Shown: one piece after another, positions 1-6,573 of the stretch | Numbering within the stretch: the first letter of the stretch is position 1 | How the letters are laid out: each line of letters begins with the position of its first letter | Assembly: GCA_003523545.1 (NCBI GenBank) | Contig: DQAM01000241.1 | Span: 1,188-9,992 of the forward strand | Origin: Dysgonomonas sp. | GTDB taxonomy: Bacteria > Bacteroidota > Bacteroidia > Bacteroidales > Dysgonomonadaceae | Direction: 5' to 3' | DNA length: 8,805 nucleotides | The notes under the pieces: model-generated | Seen by the model: the letters and a program-made list of their open reading frames with translations, nothing else | Told to the model about the DNA's origin: nothing | Database searches by the model: none | Program-made: the position numbers and the translations under genes

Positions 1-1
1 C

Positions 2-103
2 TCGCAGATTCTTCGTTACACTCAGAAACAACTGTTGGCTCCGTTGCACTCTGCCGATTTTCAATTCGAGGAGCAAAGGCGACTCAATAACAAAAGGAAA
101 TAA
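2..103 (+). CDS. C-terminal fragment of an unrecognised ORF, possibly a transposase (5'-partial)
   Basis: Frame 2 is open from the window edge to a TAA at 101-103 and gives 33 residues ending FQFEEQRRLNNKRK. The composition is protein-like: basic and Gln-rich, with a hydrophobic stretch QLLAPLH. Its position just before an IS-like end at 126-138 suggests the C-terminus of a transposase, but I cannot assign a family from so short a piece. Against it, bases 5-27 resemble one arm of a non-coding palindromic repeat seen at 4510-4540, which would make this reading frame accidental. Confidence 0.3.
   Translation, partial: SQILRYTQKQLLAPLHSADFQFEEQRRLNNKRK
5..27. repeat. Fragment resembling the right arm of the palindromic repeat at 4460-4540
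   Basis: CAGATTCTTCGTTACACTCAGAA at 5-27 matches 4510-4531 (CAGATGCTTCGTTAC-CTCAGAA) with one substitution and one single-base gap. The matching left arm would lie outside the window. The match competes with the reading frame 2-103 for the same bases. Confidence 0.4.
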
Positions 104-170
104 CATTTCGATAGTGCAATTTTACTTTTGGGACAGCCTTTTGTGATTATATATCGGGTTTAGCCGGATT

Positions 171-713
171 CTACATCAAAAGAAGCTGCTTTGCCACTTC
201 ATCTCTTTTGTCTTTGCCTTCCAGTGTTTCGAGTACCTGCAGTGCAAAGTCGAAAGTAAGTCCCGGGCCGCGTCCGGTGATTATATTTCCGTCTACAACG
301 ACTGCTTTATCTGTTTCTAAAGTGGCACCTTCGAGGTATTTTTCGAAGCCGGGATAACAGGTCGCCCTTTTTCCTTTGAGGATGCCTAATCCGCCCAGAA
401 CCATAGGGGCGGCGCAGATAGCTACCACTGTCTTGCCTTTTTCGTAGAAAGATTTTACTTCCCGTTTCAGATCTTCGTGGTCATTAATCTTGGGAGTACC
501 GCCGGGAAGTATCAGTATATCGGTAGATACATACCCCGCTTCTTTAAACATCAGGTCGGCAACTACGGGAACTCCGTGGGAGCCTTCTACTATTTTGTTG
601 TCTGTCAATGAAACGGTTTTAACCTCAACTCCGCCTCTTCTCAGGATGTCCACTGTAGCTAAGGCTTCGATCTCTTCAAAGCCTGTCGTCAAAAAAATTA
701 AAGCTTTCTTCAT
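171..713 (-). CDS. DJ-1/PfpI (ThiJ/YajL-like) family protein
   Basis: This 180-residue protein is the usual length for a single-domain DJ-1/YajL protein, with a flavodoxin-like class I glutamine amidotransferase fold. Visible family marks are GFEEIE (11-16), with E16 at the place of the conserved acidic residue that tunes the nucleophile; ILILPGG (66-72); AICAAP (98-103), with C100 as the nucleophile-elbow cysteine; ATCYPGFE (117-124); and a C-terminal GRGPGLTFDFAL segment. Bacterial relatives are linked to oxidative stress, chaperone or glyoxalase/deglycase activity; the exact substrate cannot be read from sequence. There is no signal peptide, so it is cytoplasmic. It is the last gene of the pdxJ-tonB-DJ-1 operon and starts 9 nt after the tonB-like stop. 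Whether it works with those neighbours is unknown. Confidence 0.9.
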   Translation of the reverse strand: MKKALIFLTTGFEEIEALATVDILRRGGVEVKTVSLTDNKIVEGSHGVPVVADLMFKEAGYVSTDILILPGGTPKINDHEDLKREVKSFYEKGKTVVAICAAPMVLGGLGILKGKRATCYPGFEKYLEGATLETDKAVVVDGNIITGRGPGLTFDFALQVLETLEGKDKRDEVAKQLLLM

Positions 714-722
714 GTTTGTTTT

Positions 723-1634
723 CTAGTTTAGGTTAAACTTATATGTAATTGTTCCCTTCTGATTATTCGATGAACTTGCTGCGGCAAACTTGGTTTGCTT
801 AGCTGCTTTAAGAGACTCGTTTCTCAGAGTGGAATTAGTTGTGTTTGTGCCTCTTCCTATCGTTGCTTCTATTACGGTTCCCGATGGATTTACAATGATA
901 TCGACTACTACTGTCCCATAGTCGTCTACAGTATACGAAGGCAGTTTGAGTCCGCCTGCTCCCAGTCCGCGTCCGCCCAGGTCATAGCTGCCGATGCCGC
1001 CTATACCCGAGACTTTTCCCGTGGTGCTGTTTCCGGCAGGAGAACCCTGCGTTCCGCTACCCTGCGTATTACCCCGGCTTCCGCTTGTGCCGGAGCCGTC
1101 TCCAAAAGCACCGCCTACCAGGCTGTTTATATTTTTTTTACGCGCAGCTTCTTCACGCGCTTTTCGTTCTGCTTCGGCAGCCTCCGCTTTCCTGCGTGCT
1201 TCGGCTTCTACTTCCGCCTTATGTTTCCTCTCAGCTTCTGCTTTGCGTTCGGCTTCCAGAGCCATTGTTTTTTCCATATCCTGTGTGGCAACAGGCGGTT
1301 TTTCGGATGTTGGAGTAGGTGGAGTAGAAGGCGTCGATGGTTCTGCGGGTAATGGTTCATTTATAACATCAGCCTCTTCTCCCAGATTGTTGGGCATCGC
1401 AGGGTCTGATTCTATCGGCTCGTTTATATCTACCTGCATGCCGTTGCCGCGTCCGAGCGGTTCGTCATTGCCGTATGCGTCCGCTGCATTTCCGAACATG
1501 ACGGGCACCCCGCTGAGTTCGGCCGTAAAGCGTTCCTTATCGTTCGGCTTTATATAATAGACCAATAAGAACAAGATCAGTAACACGTGGAATGCTGCTG
1601 TTCCTGCCAGGCTTATTGTTTTTTCTTTAGTCAT
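723..1634 (-). CDS. TonB/TolA-like energy transducer
   Basis: This 303-residue inner-membrane protein has TonB/TolA architecture. A short cytoplasmic N-terminus leads into one transmembrane helix (about 7-28) carrying H16, the position of the functional His of TonB anchors. A Pro-rich stretch (about 94-115) follows, then a long Ala/Glu/Lys/Arg-rich helix (about 121-167), a Gly/Ser-rich linker (about 174-228) and a C-terminal domain (about 229-303). That domain has the TonB-type strand VVVDIIVNPSGTV and ends in a beta-strand, TITYKFNLN. Such proteins couple the proton motive force, through an ExbB/ExbD or TolQ/TolR motor, to outer-membrane transport or envelope integrity. The helical middle is TolA-like, the C-terminus TonB-like, so I do not choose a symbol. 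It begins 4 nt after the pdxJ stop, suggesting translational coupling. No exbB or exbD gene is present in the window. Confidence 0.85.
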   Translation of the reverse strand: MTKEKTISLAGTAAFHVLLILFLLVYYIKPNDKERFTAELSGVPVMFGNAADAYGNDEPLGRGNGMQVDINEPIESDPAMPNNLGEEADVINEPLPAEPSTPSTPPTPTSEKPPVATQDMEKTMALEAERKAEAERKHKAEVEAEARRKAEAAEAERKAREEAARKKNINSLVGGAFGDGSGTSGSRGNTQGSGTQGSPAGNSTTGKVSGIGGIGSYDLGGRGLGAGGLKLPSYTVDDYGTVVVDIIVNPSGTVIEATIGRGTNTTNSTLRNESLKAAKQTKFAAASSSNNQKGTITYKFNLN

Positions 1635-1638
1635 ATTT

Positions 1639-2352
1639 CTACAGTAAACATTTTTTATATGCCTCTATTGTCTTCTCTAATCCCAAATACAGGGCATCGC
1701 TTATGAGGGCGTGTCCTATTGAAACTTCGTCGATGAAAGGAATGCTTTCGTGCAGGAATTTCAGGTTTTCGAGGCTGAGGTCATGGCCTGCGTTCAGTCC
1801 GAGTCCCAGTTTGCGGGCAATCCGCGCGGCTTCTACAAAAGGAGATACGGCAGCTTCCCTGTCGATAGGATAATTTACGGCGTATGGCTCTGTATATAAT
1901 TCGATGCGGTCTGTCCCTGTTTTGGCGGCGTATTCGATCATATCGGATTCCGTTCCGGTAAATATCGAAGTACGGATTCCAGCTGCCTGGAATTCATCGA
2001 TAAGCTCGCTCAAAAATTCCTGATGCGTCTTGGTATCCCATCCAGCATTCGAAGTTATGGCATCGTGTGCATCGGGTACCAATGTGACCTGTGCCGGCTT
2101 CACCGTGCAGACGAGTTCAATAAAATCGGGAGAAGGGTATCCTTCGATATTAAATTCTGTACGGATGCGTGCTTTGAGGTCGTACACATCCTGGAAACGG
2201 ATATGCCGTCCGTCGGGGCGGGGATGCACGGTGATGCCTTCGGCTCCGAACCTCTCGCAATCCAAAGCTACCTGCACCACATTGGGAATATTTCCTCCCC
2301 GGGCATTACGCAAAGTCGCTACTTTATTAATATTTACGCTTAATTTGGTCAT
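1639..2352 (-). CDS. pdxJ: Pyridoxine 5'-phosphate synthase PdxJ
   Basis: The 237-residue protein is full length for PdxJ, which condenses 1-deoxyxylulose 5-phosphate with 3-amino-2-oxopropyl phosphate to form pyridoxine 5'-phosphate, the last ring-forming step of DXP-dependent vitamin B6 synthesis. It is a cytoplasmic TIM barrel. Recognisable segments are [10 protein letters not shown] (11-20), [12 protein letters not shown] (40-51) with H43, R45 and H50, E70 in FNIEG, SNAGWD (101-106), NAGHDL (187-192) with H190, and VSIGHALI around 210-217 for phosphate binding. These correspond to the catalytic His/Glu residues of the E. coli enzyme. The N-terminal motif reads [12 protein letters not shown] where E. 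coli has NIDHIATLRNAR; I recall this as normal for Bacteroidetes. It is the first gene of the minus-strand operon and diverges from nadK. Confidence 0.97.
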   Translation of the reverse strand: MTKLSVNINKVATLRNARGGNIPNVVQVALDCERFGAEGITVHPRPDGRHIRFQDVYDLKARIRTEFNIEGYPSPDFIELVCTVKPAQVTLVPDAHDAITSNAGWDTKTHQEFLSELIDEFQAAGIRTSIFTGTESDMIEYAAKTGTDRIELYTEPYAVNYPIDREAAVSPFVEAARIARKLGLGLNAGHDLSLENLKFLHESIPFIDEVSIGHALISDALYLGLEKTIEAYKKCLL

Positions 2353-2427
2353 TTCCCTGATTAATATTAATGGTAAACAAATACAAAATAAAAGTTTTTT
2401 CCCAACTTTGCATGGTTTACAATTTCA

Positions 2428-2435
2428 CAAATTTA
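2428..2435 (-). promoter_or_regulatory. Candidate Bacteroidetes -7 promoter element for pdxJ
   Basis: The minus strand reads TAAATTTG here, a full match to TAnnTTTG. A start about 7 nt downstream would give a leader of roughly 70 nt before the pdxJ ATG at 2352. I find no clear TTTG-type -33 element at 19-21 nt spacing, so the call rests on the -7 box and its position. Confidence 0.4.
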
Positions 2436-2565
2436 ATAGGAAATACCGAAAAACAGTCGATTTTCAGTATTTTTAGCGATTCATATCCACTTTATAAAAA
2501 TAGCATTTTATAAAAGTATAAATTTTTCGGCACATTATTTTCCAATAATAACAGCATCTATAAAT

Positions 2566-3450
2566 ATGAAGATAGGCACTTTCAGCAACGAATACCAGAA
2601 AAAAGAGGTGATACAGAATATTTTTGATATGCTTGGAGAAAGTAATTCCGAAGTATACGTACAAAAAGAATTTTGCAGCCAGATATCGAAATTTATCGGA
2701 CTCGAAGGTAAGATTACAGGTATAATAGATACAGAAAAACCTTTGCCGGCTCTGGATATTGCACTCAGCATAGGCGGGGATGGAACGTTTCTGCGCACGG
2801 TGTCTTTTCTTCGCGGAACCACGATTCCCATATTGGGTATAAATACCGGGCGGTTAGGTTTCCTTGCGGATATTTCTGCCGATGATACAGAGGAAACACT
2901 TGCGGAAATACTGGAAGGCAGCTATCAGGTAGAGAAGAGAACCCAGATAAAACTTACCGTCGAAAATTCGGATAAAGAATATTATGCCCTGAATGAAGCC
3001 GCTATACTGAAACAGGATTCGGCTTCCATGATTACCGTTACCATGTATATCAATGATGAAATACTGTCTTCGTACGAAGCCGACGGACTGATCATTGCCA
3101 CACCTACCGGTTCTACAGCTTACTCTTTGAGCGTAGGAGGTGCTATCATTGCGCCCGATACTCCTAATTTTATTATTACAGCCATTGCTCCGCACAGCCT
3201 CACATCACGTCCGCTGGTAGTTGCAGATACCAATGTGCTAACGATGGAAGTCAGCAGCCGTACCTCGTCTTTTCTGGTTTCTGTGGACGGGCGTTCTGAA
3301 GCTTTTCCTGTAAACGGGTCGGTATTACGCATCGAAAAAGCTGACATGCCTGTATATGTCGTCAAACGCATCGGGCATACCTTTTATGCTACCATACGCA
3401 ACAAACTCAAGTGGGGAACAGACCCCCGGCAGGAAAATGGGAATAACTAG
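2566..3450 (+). CDS. nadK: NAD kinase
   Basis: The 294-residue protein matches bacterial NAD kinase in length and motifs. The enzyme phosphorylates NAD at the 2' position of the adenosine ribose to make NADP and is cytoplasmic. GGDGT at 70-74, with D72 as catalytic Asp, is followed by GINTGRLGFLAD (91-102), the NE pair of LNEAAIL (142-148), and the Gly-rich NAD-binding stretch DGLIIATPTGSTAYSLSVGG (173-192). PHSLTSRPLV (209-218) and VDGR near residue 240 are also typical. The start gives MKIGTFSNEYQ, matching the first Rossmann-like strand of relatives. It is transcribed away from pdxJ, and its last 14 nt overlap the start of a small membrane-protein gene. No strong TAnnTTTG box is seen upstream. 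Confidence 0.97.
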   Translation: MKIGTFSNEYQKKEVIQNIFDMLGESNSEVYVQKEFCSQISKFIGLEGKITGIIDTEKPLPALDIALSIGGDGTFLRTVSFLRGTTIPILGINTGRLGFLADISADDTEETLAEILEGSYQVEKRTQIKLTVENSDKEYYALNEAAILKQDSASMITVTMYINDEILSSYEADGLIIATPTGSTAYSLSVGGAIIAPDTPNFIITAIAPHSLTSRPLVVADTNVLTMEVSSRTSSFLVSVDGRSEAFPVNGSVLRIEKADMPVYVVKRIGHTFYATIRNKLKWGTDPRQENGNN

Positions 3451-3832
3451 AAAAACCATAAACATATTATATGGCGTAATAGGAATCTTGATTTTCCTTC
3501 AAGCTTTGGAAAGGCTTTGGGGTGAAGGTTATATAGATGGGAAAATGCATGCTCTATATTTGTTTATGGTTGGTCCTTATGTAGGTTTTAGTAAATTATT
3601 AGCTGCTTTTTTTCTTACTATCGGAGAAACTTTAGAATATTTCCAGAAAAAGTATTCTGTCCTGATTTCTACTATGAGCTGTATCTGTGCTTATATATGC
3701 CTGTTCTTTACTTTCAGGGATATGTATATTTGGTCTCCATTAACTGATTTTATATTATTCGGTATAATATTGACAATCATCTATATCCCGGTTTTTAGAG
3801 GAAAGATTTCATTATATAGAAAGTCTAAATAA
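3437..3832 (+). CDS. Small four-helix membrane protein of unknown function
   Basis: I do not recognise a family. The frame is open from 3356, but I choose the ATG at 3437 because an earlier start would overlap nadK by about 95 nt and add a non-membrane N-terminus. AGGAAA lies directly upstream of the chosen codon. The product has 131 residues, with hydrophobic segments at about 8-24, 38-62, 75-93 and 104-120, a cytoplasmic-looking start (GITRKT) and a basic tail (RGKISLYRKSK). It is therefore probably an inner-membrane protein. Polar or charged positions next to the membrane include E25, R26, K53, E64 and D95. It overlaps the nadK stop by 14 nt and is likely cotranscribed. Codon use is clearly more AT-rich than nadK, which may mean later acquisition or weak constraint. 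Confidence 0.7.
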   Translation: MGITRKTINILYGVIGILIFLQALERLWGEGYIDGKMHALYLFMVGPYVGFSKLLAAFFLTIGETLEYFQKKYSVLISTMSCICAYICLFFTFRDMYIWSPLTDFILFGIILTIIYIPVFRGKISLYRKSK

Positions 3833-3947
3833 GAGAGTATATATTGGATATTCTCAGATATTTAAAATATACATCTCTTCTATAGAGCAAGCCTGCGTGT
3901 TTCCTGTTACGTATTGATAGTATCGAGATTAATAAACTAGTATCATT

Positions 3948-3988
3948 AAAAAAAGAGAAACAGAAAATAATCCTGTCTCTCTTCTTTT
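3948..3988. terminator. Bidirectional intrinsic terminator between convergent genes
   Basis: AGAGAAACAG (3954-3963) pairs with CTGTCTCTCT (3973-3982) with one mismatch across a 9-nt loop. Runs of A on the left and T on the right extend the pairing to 3948-3988 with one further mismatch (3952/3984). The structure gives a stem plus U-tract on either strand. It lies between the plus-strand membrane-protein gene ending at 3832 and the minus-strand gene ending at 4010, where both transcripts need to stop. Confidence 0.75.
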
Positions 3989-4009
3989 ATTAATCTCTAT
4001 AACTAAAAA

Positions 4010-4375
4010 TTATCTTCTTCTGTTTCCTCTTTGGCTTTCCCTCTCTTTGCGGTATTTTTCAAATTCTTTTTGCTGGTCTTCGGTAAGCAGGTTAGTTATT
4101 TCTTCATCCTGCTTTTGCTGTGATTCCTGCATTATCTGCCTTCTTTTGTCCCGGTCGTCTGCACTGTTCATTTTCTCGCTTCTTTCCTTAGCGTATTTCA
4201 GGCTGACATCATATACTTTTTGTTTTTGTTCATCTGTAAGCTTGAGCCTGTCCGTTAGAGTCTCCGATTGTCTTTTTGCCATATCCTCCGGATTCATTGG
4301 ACGTCTGTTCTGTGCATTTAATCCGTTAACGCAAAATGCTAAAACCGTAAATAATAAGATTAATTTAGCTTTCAT
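4010..4375 (-). CDS. Spy/CpxP-like periplasmic protein (DUF4890-type)
   Basis: This 121-residue protein has a clear signal peptide (about 1-21, LILLFTVLAFCVNGLNA, cleavage before Q22). C15 is not in a lipobox because F14 precedes it. The mature part is highly charged and helical. It carries two LTxxQ motifs, LTDEQ (46-50) and LTEDQ (97-101), the hallmark of Spy/CpxP-type periplasmic chaperones and metal or stress sensors. Bacteroidetes have many such short proteins, some annotated DUF4890. The C-terminus is very basic (RKERESQRGNRRR). In Proteobacteria relatives dampen Cpx-type envelope stress signalling or chaperone unfolded periplasmic proteins; a similar role is inferred. No sigma factor or two-component gene adjoins it: it is convergent with the nadK unit and divergent from the fucosidase. 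I see no promoter match upstream. Confidence 0.75.
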   Translation of the reverse strand: MKAKLILLFTVLAFCVNGLNAQNRRPMNPEDMAKRQSETLTDRLKLTDEQKQKVYDVSLKYAKERSEKMNSADDRDKRRQIMQESQQKQDEEITNLLTEDQQKEFEKYRKERESQRGNRRR

Positions 4376-4459
4376 AATCTGGAATATAAGTTTGGTGAAA
4401 CATGATGTAATTAATAATGTTTATTGAACTGTGTAGGCTTCTCGATTGTTGAATGTCGC

Positions 4460-4540
4460 CTTTTGTCATCCTGAGCTTTAGTGAAGGATCTGTGTTTTTT
4501 TATAGATACCAGATGCTTCGTTACCTCAGAATCACAAAAG
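4460..4540. repeat. Imperfect palindromic interspersed repeat
   Basis: The left arm is 4460-4492 (CTTTTGTCATCCTGAG ... GAAGGATCTG). The right arm is 4510-4540 (CAGATGCTTCGTTAC ... ATCACAAAAG). They are reverse complements at most positions: CTTTTGT, CTGAG, GAAG and ATCTG pair across an 17-nt T-rich centre. The wording (GTCATCCTGAG...GAAGGATCT...CTTCGTTAC.CTCAGAAT.AC) resembles, from memory, a non-coding palindromic repeat found in many copies in Bacteroidetes and some other genomes. It has no coding capacity and lies in a gap between divergent promoters. Mismatches suggest a decaying copy. Confidence 0.7.
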
Positions 4541-4719
4541 ATGAACATAACATTAATTTTTTTTAGTACTTAATAGACTCAGGAAAAGTAAGAAAGTTAA
4601 ATTGAAAAATGTATTTTAATGTTTTTTATGATTCTGTGGATTGTCATCAAAAAATTGATTTCCAGCTTAAACGGCAGGTGCATTTTTCTAAAAGATTCTT
4701 ACAAACGGAATGTTTTTTA

Positions 4720-4727
4720 TAATTTTG
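4720..4727 (+). promoter_or_regulatory. Candidate -7 promoter element for the fucosidase gene
   Basis: TAATTTTG matches TAnnTTTG exactly and lies 25 nt before the ATG at 4753, implying a leader of about 18 nt. No TTTG -33 box is visible at the usual distance. Confidence 0.45.
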
Positions 4728-4752
4728 AGACAAAATTGATCTGAATTAAGAA

Positions 4753-6561
4753 ATGAAAAAAAACATTGTAACCTGTATTTGCTTATTGCTTTCACTTATT
4801 ACCGTAAGCGGCCAGCAGCAAAAGAAAGTAGAACCGACTTGGGAATCCATCAAAGAACGCGGTTATCCGCAATGGTTCAAAGATGCTAAACTCGGCATAT
4901 TCATCCATTGGGGATTGTATTCCGTTCCTTCATGGACAAAGAAAGAAGGTTATTCGGAATGGGCTTATAAAGGCTGGCGCGACGGCAAATCCACCGCTGT
5001 CGATTTTGCGAAAGGCGTATACGGCCAGGATTTCAAATACGAAGATTTCAGGGATTTGTTCAAGGCTGAATTGTTTAATCCTCAGGAATGGGCAGACCTC
5101 TTTAAAAGGGCAGGTGCTAAATATGTCGTTTTAGTAACCAAACATCACGACGGATATGCCTTATGGGACAGTAAATATTCTCCGGGATGGAATTCGGTGG
5201 AGACAGGGCCTAAAAGAAATATTGTCAGGGAACTTACTGATGCAGTAAGAAAAGACGGACTGAAAATGGGATTCTATTATTCCCTGCCGGAATGGTCTAA
5301 TCCGCTTCATTACTGGGAAATCGATCCGAATGATTCGATAGCGAAATATGTAGACCAGCACATGATTCCCCAATTTAAAGAACTGGTATCTACCTATAAG
5401 CCTTCTGTTATGTTCACGGACGGGGAATGGTGGAATACTGCCGAACAATGGCATGCACGGGAATTGATATCGTGGTATTATAATACGGTAGGACCTGATG
5501 CTATTGCCAACGACCGCTGGGGGCACGGTGCAGACTATGGATTCAAGACGCCGGAATACAGCGCCGGAATTACAATGACCGACCGTCCGTGGGCGGAAGT
5601 AAGGGGGATAGGACGCTCTTTCGGCCTCAACCGCAACGAGCCTTTGGAAAACTACCTTACAGAAGATGCTTTGATCCGTCATTTTGCGACTCTTGTCGCC
5701 AACGGTGGCGGTATGATACTGAATGTAGGCCCGGCAGGAGACGGACAGATTCCTCTTTTGCAACAGGAAAGGCTTATTCAGTTAGGAGAATGGCTGAGTG
5801 TAAACGGAGAAGGTATTTACGGTACAACAGCTTATAAAAAACATACCGAAGAAAAGCCTGTATTTATAACCCGCATCGACTCGACAATCAATTTCAATTG
5901 GGTGCGCAACTCGCCCGACCCACGCATCCGCGTAGATGATTTTACAGGGGAATGGACAGGGTTTATAAGTCCTTCTTATGATGAGGAATATACATTCACA
6001 GCCAAAGCAGACGATGGCGTTCGTGTGTGGATAGATGGAAAACTGATCATAAACCAGTGGAACAAGCAGGATCAGACTCTTGATGGATTTGTACAAGGTG
6101 CGGAAACCTCACAGACTCATCAGAGCAGTATCCGCTTGCAAAAGGGAAAACGTTACCCTATAAAAGTTGAATATTTCGAAGATGTGCAAAATGCTTCGGT
6201 CGTGGTGAAATGGTCTTCGAAAAGCCAGCCGGAAGAGGTTATTCCTTACACAGCGCTTTATACAGCTGATGCTCCGGACGCCGTTCATGGACTGAACGCG
6301 AAGTACGGCTCTATGAAATACAGCATCGCTTATACTCAGAAGGGGGACAATATATATGCTATTCTTCTCGAATGGCAGGACGATAAGTGTGTACTCAATA
6401 TTGATAAACCAGCCGATAATTCGGTGGTAACGCTTCTTGGTCGTGAAGGCTCACTTCCCTGGAAATATGAAAACGGGCAGATGATTATTGATGTTACGCC
6501 TATTAAGTATACGGAAATACCCTGCCGTTCGGCATGGACATTCAAGATAGAACAAAGATAA
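4753..6561 (+). CDS. Secreted GH29 alpha-L-fucosidase with an inserted PA14 domain
   Basis: This 602-residue exported glycosidase should remove terminal alpha-L-fucose from glycans by a retaining mechanism. The signal peptide is about 1-20, with no lipobox, so it is probably soluble in the periplasm. The catalytic barrel (about 28-360) shows FKDAKLGIFIHWGLYS (42-57), VTKHHDGYALWDS (128-140), GFYYSLPEW (173-181), and VMFTDGEW (219-226), where D223 fits the GH29 nucleophile. The acid/base is less certain: E268 in TPEY and E282 in PWAEVRG are both candidates. A PA14 domain follows (about 375-490; YTFTAKADDGVRVWIDGK). The usual GH29 C-terminal beta-sandwich comes after it (about 510-602, KGDNIYAILLEW ... 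AWTFKIEQR). PA14 domains often bind carbohydrate, so it may direct the enzyme to substrate. No SusC/SusD, regulator or second glycosidase is in view. A terminator-like hairpin begins 13 nt after the stop. Confidence 0.93.
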   Translation: MKKNIVTCICLLLSLITVSGQQQKKVEPTWESIKERGYPQWFKDAKLGIFIHWGLYSVPSWTKKEGYSEWAYKGWRDGKSTAVDFAKGVYGQDFKYEDFRDLFKAELFNPQEWADLFKRAGAKYVVLVTKHHDGYALWDSKYSPGWNSVETGPKRNIVRELTDAVRKDGLKMGFYYSLPEWSNPLHYWEIDPNDSIAKYVDQHMIPQFKELVSTYKPSVMFTDGEWWNTAEQWHARELISWYYNTVGPDAIANDRWGHGADYGFKTPEYSAGITMTDRPWAEVRGIGRSFGLNRNEPLENYLTEDALIRHFATLVANGGGMILNVGPAGDGQIPLLQQERLIQLGEWLSVNGEGIYGTTAYKKHTEEKPVFITRIDSTINFNWVRNSPDPRIRVDDFTGEWTGFISPSYDEEYTFTAKADDGVRVWIDGKLIINQWNKQDQTLDGFVQGAETSQTHQSSIRLQKGKRYPIKVEYFEDVQNASVVVKWSSKSQPEEVIPYTALYTADAPDAVHGLNAKYGSMKYSIAYTQKGDNIYAILLEWQDDKCVLNIDKPADNSVVTLLGREGSLPWKYENGQMIIDVTPIKYTEIPCRSAWTFKIEQR

Positions 6562-6573
6562 AAATGACAGTGG

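Larger units (their letters stand above)
1..138 (+). mobile_element. Possible right end of an insertion sequence, truncated by the window edge
   Basis: The plus strand has an ORF tail ending at 103, about 20 nt of AT-rich sequence, then TTTTGGGACAGCC at 126-138. From memory, this motif (GGCTGTCCCAAAA in reverse) resembles the terminal inverted repeats of IS1182/IS5-type elements common in Bacteroidales. A transposase end followed closely by an inverted repeat is the usual IS layout. The other end and any target-site duplication lie outside the window, so neither element nor family can be confirmed. If correct, the insertion lies about 30 bp downstream of the DJ-1 gene stop. Confidence 0.35.
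4376..4752. other. Intergenic region between divergent genes (377 bp)
   Basis: This AT-rich region carries no convincing ORF. It holds a degenerate palindromic repeat (4460-4540) and the fucosidase promoter candidate (4720-4727). A short inverted repeat, ATCAA-AAAA-TTGAT at 4646-4659, may be chance in such sequence. I see nothing else between 4541 and 4690. Confidence 0.7.

Noticed and set aside
150..168. Hairpin-like sequence after the DJ-1 stop as an operon terminator
   Set aside because: The stem is only about five pairs with a bulge and no U-tract follows on the minus strand.
994..1557. Long plus-strand open frame opposite the tonB-like gene
   Set aside because: It is antisense to a clear TonB/TolA-like protein; its Ser/Ala/Pro-rich product mirrors the repetitive codons of the real gene.
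2401..2412. CAACTTTG as a plus-strand -7 box for nadK
   Set aside because: The first base departs from TAnnTTTG and it lies about 155 nt before the nadK ATG with no -33 partner.
3356..3436. Upstream start for the small membrane protein
   Set aside because: It would overlap nadK by about 95 nt and add a polar segment that is only the out-of-frame reading of nadK codons.
4646..4659. ATCAA-AAAA-TTGAT inverted repeat upstream of the fucosidase
   Set aside because: Five-base arms of A/T-rich sequence are expected by chance in this gap, and it is not placed at the promoter.
5161..5763. Minus-strand open frame of 200 codons opposite the fucosidase
   Set aside because: It lies wholly inside the GH29 catalytic domain on the other strand and shows no recognisable domain.
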